Shown: in pieces, positions 56,844 to 64,000 of the stretch | How the letters are laid out: the number at the start of each line of letters is the position of its first letter | Numbering within the stretch: the first letter of the stretch is position 1 | NCBI GenBank assembly: GCA_022559985.1 | Contig: JAFJTR010000008.1 | Coordinates: 620,001-684,000 of the forward strand | Length of the DNA stretch: 64,000 nucleotides | Source: Parastagonospora avenae f. sp. tritici 18332-5 | Taxonomy: Eukaryota; Ascomycota; Dothideomycetes; Pleosporales; Phaeosphaeriaceae | Direction: 5' to 3' | The notes under the pieces: model-generated | What the model saw: the letters and a program-made list of their open reading frames with translations, nothing else | Databases searched by the model: none | Told to the model about the DNA's origin: nothing | Program-made: the position numbers and the translations under genes

Positions 56844-58089
56844 ATGGCACCAAAGATCTTTATGTAAGGTTACACCACATGCGCCTCATCGAACATGCAT
56901 ACTAATTCGTGGTACAGTACCGGCGCCACTGGCTACATTGGTGGTGATACACTTTTCGCACTCTATGACAAACATTCGGATTATGAAGTCACAGCACTCG
57001 TACGAACAGGTACACATTTACGTGATCGTCTACCGCTCCAAAGCAAGTCTGACCAATGAGGTAGAGGAGAAGGCCCAGCCTGTGAAGAAGGCGTTCCCTA
57101 ACATCCGCATCGTACTCGGTGACCTGGACAACTCCAAGGTTTTGGAAGAAGAAGCCGCAAAGGCGGATGTGGTCATACGTATACAATACCCCGTTTTACA
57201 ACCCTTCGTTGACCACAAGGCTTACCAAGACGAATAGACACTGCAGATGCATCAGACCATGAAGGCGCAGCAAAGGCCATTGCCAAAGGCCTCGCATCGG
57301 GCCATTCCAAGGAGAAGCCAGGATTCTATCTGCATACCGGCGGGGCTGGTATCCTTTGTTGGGAGACCATGCGTGACGACAACAAGCTCGGCGAATGGTC
57401 GGAGCGAGAGTACAACGACTGGACCGCTGTACAAGATCTCACCGACTTGCCAAAAGATGCATTTCACAAGAACGTTGACGATCTTGTTCTTTCCTCGGGA
57501 TCTGAGGCGGTGAAGACGGCGATTCTGTGTCCACCCACCATCTATGGTACGTTACGTGCGACCAAAGTCATGTGCAAGACTGACTTGAACAGGACGTGGA
57601 AGAGGTCCCTCTCATCAACGAAGCCGACAGGCTTATGAATTGGCTCATTTGGTTCTCACGGGCAAGTATGTGCCTATCATCGGCCAGGGCAAGGCGCGCT
57701 GGAACAATGTTCACGTGGCAGATCTCGCGAAACTCTTCGTTTTGTTGACTGAAGCTGCGATCAAGAGCAACACTGACTCTGAGCTCTGGAATGAGAAGGG
57801 TTACTATCTTGTCGAGAACGGCGAACATCTCTGGGCAGACTTGGCTCGATTGATGGGCAAGAGGGCATACGAGCTGGGTCTCGTCGACAAGAAGCTTGAG
57901 GAGAACAGTCTGGGTAAGGACAAGGCCATCGATCAAGCCGGCTTCGAGGCCGTGAGCTGGGGCTTCAATAGTCGCGGCAAGGCCGTGAGGGCGAAGAAGG
58001 TCGTCGGCTGGGAGCCAAAGGCACCAAGCATCGAAGACACTGTTGATGAGATACTGAAAGATGAGAAGAGCAGGCTGAACAAGAGATAG
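56844..58089 (+). CDS. NmrA-like/extended-SDR NAD(P)-binding oxidoreductase
   Basis: There are five exons, 56844-56863, 56918-57009, 57065-57178, 57238-57546 and 57593-58089, giving 343 residues. Every join is in frame. The dinucleotide-binding loop TGATGYIGGDTL is formed by splicing MAPKIFI (last codon split) to TGATGYIGG. Further blocks are YEVTALVRTEEKAQPVKKAF, NIRIVLGDLD, ADVVIHTADASDHEGAAKAI, FYLHTGGAGILCWETM, ILCPPTIYG and the terminal WGFNSRGKAVRAKKVVGWEP. This is the atypical-SDR layout of NmrA-like and nucleoside-diphosphate-sugar epimerase-like proteins. The usual YxxxK catalytic pair is not obvious, so it may act as a redox sensor or a reductase with an unusual site. Substrate unknown. 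Short introns 1-4 hide the gene from simple ORF searches. Confidence 0.85.
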
Positions 58090-58135
58090 AGGGAATGGCT
58101 CGCTATACATTTCAAATCTAGATGAACCCAAAAAC

Positions 58136-61100
58136 TCACACAGCTCCAGTTCTCAAAGCACTCATCCCACTCGCCATAGCCGGCACGATATGCCCTGCGA
58201 TCGGCGCATGCGCACCCCCTACCAAAAGGAAAACGTATCTCACCAAAACACTGATCTCATCCGTAACAACATGTATCCCAGATGTCAATTTCCCCGCCCC
58301 CGCAACAACCTCGCACCCAAGCAGCAGCCTCATATTCGCAAGCCCGCTATTCCGCCAACTCAAGCTCGACGATGCGTAGGCCAGGCTAGTCGACGGGTCT
58401 TCAGCCATGTATATCCCCTTCCCATGCGCGGCCCCCGTGCGCTGCAGGCTAGTACCTGAGCAAACTCTTAGGCCCTGAGCCAGAATAGCTGGGAGGCGAT
58501 CGAGCGTCGTGCCGTGAAAAAGCACATCCGATTTCCTGCCGGTCCATGTCACTCTCGAAATGAAGTCGCTTTCCAGCTTTGGACGCGCATTGGCCAAGAC
58601 GAATTGATGCGTGCCTGCTGGCATCGTGGGGATTTTACACAGTCCAGTCGCAGATGCTATATATCCTCTGTGATGCACACATGCCCAGCTGATGAGTAAC
58701 TTGGCGTCTTTGTGGTAGGAGCGCAGAACGGCAGAGACGTTGACTGCGTGACTGATGATTTTCAGACTTGGAAGAGAGTTCAAGATCACTTTGACGTGTT
58801 CCAAGTTGCGGATTGGACACGCGGGGAGGAGTTCGGTTCGGCCGGTCATGGCCGCGGCGTAGACGGATGTGAGCATCAAGTCGACGACGTAGATGTCTGT
58901 TCGCAGCTCGGGAATACGCACATCGAGGGGGAGAGCATACCAGAGCCTTGCGCAGCCCAGCATATCACAAGGTACTGATCGTTTTATTTGAGCTTTCGGG
59001 GAGACTTGGAGCGAAATATCGCATGCGACGCATGATTGGCCTAGACTTGACATTTTTTCCTTTAGGCGCTTGTGTAGGTCTGCGATGGAAACGTTTCCAA
59101 TCTGAATTTGAGTGTGGATGATAGATTGAATTTTCCATGTAAAGACACTTCTTGAAGTCGCACAGACGTTCATGCGAGTTGTACGAGCATCGGTCGAACA
59201 GGTCGTGTGGTCAAGAGTGTCAAGGTCTTTGTCTGTGTTAAAATGAACGCAGAAGTCAAAGGGTATGTCTTCTGCGCTTGGAAACGTGAGACGTAGCAGA
59301 AAATTATTGGCTCCGGCTGGTATACCCATCGCTCCTCGTTGAAGGTCTGTGAAGTAGTTCAAAGAGAAGCTGATCTCAACCTCGTCCTCACCAACTCTTT
59401 CCACTATATCGATGAGTCCTGGTGGTAGATCATCCATCTCACGATCCAGCTGACTATTGTTCGGGAGGCCAAGCTCCTGTAGTAGAAGTGCAGTTCCCTT
59501 CGGATCTCTCTTTCGCATACTCTTTTTAAGACCTTCTAGTCGTGTAGCTTCAGCTATGATCTCATTCTCAATTTCTTCCCAGAATCTTGTGGCTTCCTTG
59601 AGTTTCATAGTCCATGTCTCGTCGCTGGACCATTCGACGCACATTTCTAAGATACCTGCAAGGGATACAATCGCAGTCTTGTCGGCCTCGTTAATATCAT
59701 CGCTTTGTATCCATCCGGCTACCATGATCTCCGCGACTGCTAGAGGTATGGATCTTCTAGATGCCGTAACCGAATCTGCGGGAGAGGCTTTTGTGGGGCT
59801 TTGATCTGTATCCTTGGGCACAGCACTTGTGGGTACTGCTTTCCGCGTCACGACGTGTTTCGGCAATAATCCTGGCATCTCCAACCCCTCATGCTTTGCG
59901 TCCCACAATCGATAGCACATCTCAACAGCTTCTGGAGTAGCCTTGAGTAAAACAACTAAGCACTCCTTGACACTCAGAATACTATGTGTTTTCAGCTTCA
60001 GCTTGCATACTAGCTTCAGCATCAGCGCCTCAACGCGTTTGCTTTCTACTTCTTGCAGGCACTCTAGTATGACTTCCGATTGTGTGTACAAGTTATGGTT
60101 AGTCTGGATGCATCGCATAGCCTCGGAGCCAACACCGGCAACAGCTTCGAATCCTATGAGAGTAGTCGTATATTTTGATAATGTGGTTATCCAGGACAGA
60201 TGAGCTGGCTGGAGGATACGTGGCATTGCGGAGCCGTGCAAAGGTTTCTGGACATGCCCCAAAATCGTCTGGATATGCTGCATGAACGCGAGCCATTGGG
60301 CGATGTCCATTGTGCGCAGGGAATGCTCTATAACGTCCTCTTCTTTGAAAACACCAGCCTTTGTCTGTCCCTCGAGCCAAAGTTGCAGGAGATCGAACCA
60401 GCACGGTGCCCACCTTTCTCCATTTGAAAGAAGGTTAGTGAGATCGATAATGGCTTCTGACATCCCCACATTCGCCTTGCGCATAATGTCGGACAATTTC
60501 TTGACTGAAGTGTCAGGCAAGTCCGTAGACTCAACGTTAGTCAGACATCTGCAACATAGTGATTCGTCGACAACAGCACTTCCCGCCACATTGATCGCTA
60601 ATTTCTGACGATCAAGGTCGATATCTAGCTTGCAATTAGTCCTCCATACCCACACTTCCATCAATGCATTAATAATGCTTTCTCCAGGGGTGGCAAAAGG
60701 CTCTTGTCCAAGCACGCGGTCCCTGCAGAATACTTCGATATAACTCTCTAACGGGTGGCGAGTCTCGTCCTCTCCGACAAGGGAAGATAAGCCCGAAGCT
60801 ACTTTTTTGCTGTTCGTTGCATCGGCTGTCCCGATCGGTGATGCTGCCATTGCCTTTCTAGGCTCCGACAGCTCGGTCTTTACAGCTTCGTAAATCTCCA
60901 CAATGGCTTCAATCCCACTTTTGACCGGCATCAAGACTTCATCCCTCTCGGCCCAGAATAGCCTCAATGAGTTTACTGTCCTACCAAACGCATGGTATTC
61001 GAGAAAAAAATCGGTCCAGGATGATCCGTCGTCGATGTGGGCGCATACAGCTTTCCGGCACTCTTCTATGCAGTTTTCAATGCCAAGTTGGAGCCAGTCC

Positions 61101-62434
61101 TTCCAAATGACACAGCATAGATCTTTCGCGCTGTCGTCGCCCATGGCGGTCAGGAGAATATGTAGAGGCAGCACATGTTGCCCTGCAAGTCGTTCCTGGT
61201 TATCCCAGACCTCACAAATAGCTGCGTAGAGGTTGTTTTCTGGTTTGTACGGCATCTTGCATACCGCCTCGAACATGTCCAGAGTCTTTGTTGTGATAGG
61301 TCTTGCAACGAGTAAATCTCTGAAGAACAACGTTTTTTCCATATGACCGGGGCCCAATTCATTCGTTCCCAACTCGAGCAAATATGCCACTCTTTCCAGA
61401 ACCCTGCTGATGCTCTCTTTTGTGCGATTTGGTACCTCGACGATGATACTGCGCCACTGCAAAAAGTTCTTCGTCCCATCATACCGTGCGACTAGCCCAT
61501 CTCTTAACGTGTTAGCCGTTCCTGTGATCATATCCGGTCCTTCAAGCGCGACGAGGTCCGACACGAGCGCGAGTTTCTCGCAGTCACAGCTTGCAAGATA
61601 CCTGATGCGCTGTAAGTTCGGCTTCCAATTTGTCCAAAGTCTCCACGCAGGATACTGAGAATCAAGAACGTGTTCTGGTAGGAGGTGGCCCGGTGGCGTA
61701 GTGATCGGCGACGTCCTTGCCAGTTCGACCATCCAAAGCACCGACTCATAAGCCGCAGCCCAGTCGTTCTTTAGTCTCGCACCCTCCAATCGAGTCGCAT
61801 AGTCCGTGATAGCTCGACTCATAAGTATCGAAAATTCCGGTACAATATCCAAGTTCGGAAGTGCCGTCTCTCGCAATATCCGGCATACACCAGCCAGATA
61901 CCACTCTGCTGCTCGTAGTCCTTGTGTTGCGAAAGGCAACAGCTTGCGCGCCCATAACGCTTCCAAGTCCGTGACGGAGGCAGGGCTGCCATCATTCGCA
62001 GCGACTAGACACTGTAGCCACGCCTTCAAGCCCCAGTAACTTCCGTGCATCACGTTGAGGTCGGCATGAAGCAGTGCTCTCAGGCTCTTTGCAGTGATCG
62101 CGTGGGCTGCGGCTGCGACCGCGACATCTCTCGCTTCGTGCGAGGTGATCAGTATTGCGAGACGTATATCTGCGTCCGTCTGGCTGATCTTGCCTTTTCT
62201 CTTTAGATAAATCTCTGTCTGTTCGCGAAGAAGGTCGTAGGGAAACTTCGGGTCTGAGGGATGCAAGACACCTGCAGCTGCGTCGATGGCTTGGTGCCAT
62301 TCTTCGCTGTGCTTTGCCTTGTTGAAGAGGACAGAGTTCTTCAGAGGTATGGCTTTCTTGCCCCAAGGCATGCGCAGTCTTTTGTCGTTGGGTCGTTCAA
62401 TCGTGGTCGTGGTGGAAGATTTGAAAGTATCCAT
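58136..62434 (-). CDS. Large PARP-domain protein (predicted mono-ADP-ribosyltransferase)
   Basis: An uninterrupted frame of 1432 residues, start MDTFKSSTTTTIERPNDKR. Residues 1-1050 are mostly helical with no recognised domain (many Leu/Ala/Trp helices). Around 1075-1150 lies a beta-rich block (SFSLNYFTDLQRGAMGIPAG) that precedes the catalytic part, then a possible zinc cluster (CVACD...VPCDMLGC). The ART/PARP fold is at about 1180-1432: LLISWACVHHRGYIASATG, then SDVLFHGTTLDRLPAILAQG, GAAHGKGIYMAEDPSTSLAY and GIHVVTDEISVLVRYVFLLV. By position the triad is H1307, Y1342 and I1387, so Ile stands where poly-ADP-ribosylating enzymes have Glu. PARPs transfer ADP-ribose from NAD to proteins or nucleic acids; H-Y-I members are normally mono-transferases. 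The gene ends 47 bp beyond the stop of the convergent NmrA-like gene. Confidence 0.85.
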   Translation of the reverse strand: MDTFKSSTTTTIERPNDKRLRMPWGKKAIPLKNSVLFNKAKHSEEWHQAIDAAAGVLHPSDPKFPYDLLREQTEIYLKRKGKISQTDADIRLAILITSHEARDVAVAAAAHAITAKSLRALLHADLNVMHGSYWGLKAWLQCLVAANDGSPASVTDLEALWARKLLPFATQGLRAAEWYLAGVCRILRETALPNLDIVPEFSILMSRAITDYATRLEGARLKNDWAAAYESVLWMVELARTSPITTPPGHLLPEHVLDSQYPAWRLWTNWKPNLQRIRYLASCDCEKLALVSDLVALEGPDMITGTANTLRDGLVARYDGTKNFLQWRSIIVEVPNRTKESISRVLERVAYLLELGTNELGPGHMEKTLFFRDLLVARPITTKTLDMFEAVCKMPYKPENNLYAAICEVWDNQERLAGQHVLPLHILLTAMGDDSAKDLCCVIWKDWLQLGIENCIEECRKAVCAHIDDGSSWTDFFLEYHAFGRTVNSLRLFWAERDEVLMPVKSGIEAIVEIYEAVKTELSEPRKAMAASPIGTADATNSKKVASGLSSLVGEDETRHPLESYIEVFCRDRVLGQEPFATPGESIINALMEVWVWRTNCKLDIDLDRQKLAINVAGSAVVDESLCCRCLTNVESTDLPDTSVKKLSDIMRKANVGMSEAIIDLTNLLSNGERWAPCWFDLLQLWLEGQTKAGVFKEEDVIEHSLRTMDIAQWLAFMQHIQTILGHVQKPLHGSAMPRILQPAHLSWITTLSKYTTTLIGFEAVAGVGSEAMRCIQTNHNLYTQSEVILECLQEVESKRVEALMLKLVCKLKLKTHSILSVKECLVVLLKATPEAVEMCYRLWDAKHEGLEMPGLLPKHVVTRKAVPTSAVPKDTDQSPTKASPADSVTASRRSIPLAVAEIMVAGWIQSDDINEADKTAIVSLAGILEMCVEWSSDETWTMKLKEATRFWEEIENEIIAEATRLEGLKKSMRKRDPKGTALLLQELGLPNNSQLDREMDDLPPGLIDIVERVGEDEVEISFSLNYFTDLQRGAMGIPAGANNFLLRLTFPSAEDIPFDFCVHFNTDKDLDTLDHTTCSTDARTTRMNVCATSRSVFTWKIQSIIHTQIQIGNVSIADLHKRLKEKMSSLGQSCVACDISLQVSPKAQIKRSVPCDMLGCARLWYALPLDVRIPELRTDIYVVDLMLTSVYAAAMTGRTELLPACPIRNLEHVKVILNSLPSLKIISHAVNVSAVLRSYHKDAKLLISWACVHHRGYIASATGLCKIPTMPAGTHQFVLANARPKLESDFISRVTWTGRKSDVLFHGTTLDRLPAILAQGLRVCSGTSLQRTGAAHGKGIYMAEDPSTSLAYASSSLSWRNSGLANMRLLLGCEVVAGAGKLTSGIHVVTDEISVLVRYVFLLVGGAHAPIAGHIVPAMASGMSALRTGAV

Positions 62435-63295
62435 GATCTTCGTGACTGTAATGAGTGCTTTAGATAGTTCCAGAAGATTTCTTGAAAGTTTTCGATTTCG
62501 ATGCGCTTCCTGTCATGATTCTAGGAGTGGAGTGAAGGTAAGCATGTCAGAAGAGCTTTGAGACTTTCGGACTTTCCACCGTTTTCCTGTAGATTTATGA
62601 ATACATAGGAATTTGACCAAGAAACACGTGAAGAGCTGTCAAGGGAAGTAGTGATAATTGAATACGACTCTACGAACACAGCAGTCGAGGCTGAGTTGGC
62701 AGTGTAGACCATGATAGTGAACAATGACCTTGCGCAAGCGGTCTGCCTGAAGAGGGCATACCAGGCGAGTCCATATGAGCTACCGAGGGCTACTTCTGCC
62801 TTTGAGAGCGGACTTAGCTGCGGACGAGGCTGAGCCCGCGAGGCTCATACTCTATGAGTAACTCACCGGAGCCAGAAGCGGTTAGTGTGTTGTCGATCAT
62901 GAACGCTAGGGACGGTTAATGCATGATTGTGGCAGAAAGACTTGACAAAAGTAACGCCGGATAACGGCACTCGAGACTCGGTGTCTGAGAAGCACGGCAT
63001 GACAATTGCGTGGGTTGAGAACTGCCTTGTGGCTGAAGCTTATCATACTATGTTGAAAGATTATTGGCTGCGGCCGCAGGGTTAGGCGAGTGCTGAAGGT
63101 CCAACAACCAATGTCGGATGGCTTGACCACTCATACGTAATAACGTGCTTCTTTCGAGCGATAACTGTACTACATAGGTCCGATACGAGGCCGATTGCGG
63201 TAGAGCGGTTTGACCTTTGAAACATTGTAGTTGAATGTTTGCCTGAGCCATACTTGTCTGACGCCATGTGACTCGACCAAGCGAAACCACATTCA
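62435..63295. other. Gap upstream of the PARP-domain gene
   Basis: No gene is supported. It should hold the promoter of the PARP gene and the 3' end of the minus-strand gene that ends at 63296. Confidence 0.5.
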
Positions 63296-64000
63296 CTACA
63301 TGACACTACACGTGTTCGGGTCTTGGTCTGGGGCAGCGCCTTGGTTCTGCCGTAAGTATGAGGCCGCCTGTTTGATGAAATCACCTGTCTTATGGAAGCA
63401 AACTCGATTTCCTTTGGCGTCGCGCACTGCCTCGCCAATACTGAAGTCGTAAGCTTGTCCAGTGTGACTGTCTCGAGCGGGGCACTTCAGGTGCTCGATC
63501 GCTTTCTGCTCCAGGTCGGGCACTGCTTTTCGTTAGTGGTAATGCTTTTGAAAAAATCATAGAGCACATACATGTGGCAACATAGGCGAGGAACTCGTCA
63601 GTCGCCTTGCGACTGGGGAGCGTATCGGCAGTCTGGTCGGTCAAGAGAACGTTTGAGAGCTTTTCCATGTGCACAATTGTGTCAGAGCGAATGCCCTTTG
63701 ACATCTCGTGCTGCGCGACGCTGAGTGCAGCTAGAGGCTTGCCTATTGGATGGAGAAGGATACCTTTGATATCTTTTGGCGTGAACATTTCCCGGCTCAA
63801 AGGATTCCGTAATACGCCGTTGTTTGCTGTGATAGCCTGGACCAATTCATCCATGCACCATGCGTAGTTGTCTTCTGTGACGTAAAAGTTGGCTCGCGGA
63901 ATGTCCTTGATCTCGTCGCCCAACATGGTTTCAGTGTTTGCGTAGTTCCTCTTTAGGAACTCGTGTTCGACATGCATGAGAGCATGGCCGCAATGAATCT
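63296..64000 (-). CDS. Conserved fungal protein with C-terminal CaaX box (partial, runs off the window)
   Basis: There are two visible exons on minus: from the window edge (64000) to 63572, and 63525-63296. The 46-bp intron GTATGT...GAAAAG (phase 1) joins LAYVAT to SVPDLEQKAIEHLKCPARD. The frame is open at the window edge (IHCGHALMHVEHEFLKRNY), so the N-terminus lies outside. Blocks include ETMLGDEIKDIPRANFYVTE, an U-box-like stretch VLRNPLSREMFTPKDIKGIL followed by LHPIGKPL, then PSRKATDEFLAYVAT and AYDFSIGEAVRDAKGNRVCF. The protein ends in CSVM, a farnesylation-type CaaX box, which would anchor it to membranes. The U-box resemblance is weak and family assignment is uncertain. It lies upstream of and on the same strand as the PARP gene. 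Confidence 0.72.

Overview
The window reads as nuclear DNA of a filamentous ascomycete (Pezizomycotina), most likely a Dothideomycete; that placement is inferred from gene content and was not tested. The support is: short introns of about 42-100 bp with GT-AG ends and CTRAY-type branch points; a nuclear tRNA-Ile(AAU) with a 26-base intron; fungal forms of eIF2D/Tma64, Rrp36, a Puf3-like Pumilio protein, Gpi13 and a fungal-type PARP; and no operon-like packing. Exon structures below were assembled by hand, and each joined reading frame was checked to be a whole number of codons.

Layout. 1-1660: no gene. 1661-5095: eIF2D and a membrane-anchored thioesterase-like protein, both plus strand. 5307-13050: an accessory stretch with a repeat-bearing coiled-coil gene, two head-to-head F-box paralogues (one intact, one broken), the tRNA and small gene remnants. 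13453-18419: a housekeeping block with a NIF/FCP1-like phosphatase divergent from RRP36, then a BTB protein. 18420-25720: gene-poor, holding one disordered 482-residue protein between two long non-coding stretches. 25724-30421: a broken F-box/ankyrin gene divergent from a DUF255 (SPATA20-like) gene. 30422-40342: sparse and accessory, with a secreted CAP protein, a third broken F-box gene, a GFA/CENP-V-type protein, a coiled-coil relic and a 5'-truncated alpha/beta hydrolase. 41471-54087: PUF protein, small membrane protein, Gpi13 and an unknown 603-residue protein. 54885-64000: a small secreted protein, an NmrA-like oxidoreductase, an intronless 1432-residue PARP-domain protein and, running off the edge, a conserved protein ending in a CaaX box.

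How the genes work together. The recognised housekeeping genes cover translation initiation and recycling (eIF2D), small-subunit rRNA processing (Rrp36), mRNA control (PUF), phosphatase signalling and GPI-anchor synthesis (Gpi13). The accessory part is dominated by a small F-box/LRR-like family and an ankyrin gene, several of which carry single stops or frameshifts while their splice sites and most of their reading frames survive. That suggests recent decay, some of it compatible with CpA-to-TpA (RIP-like) mutation. The least described item is the PARP protein: about 1300 residues precede a catalytic domain whose triad reads H-Y-I, as in mono-ADP-ribosyltransferases.
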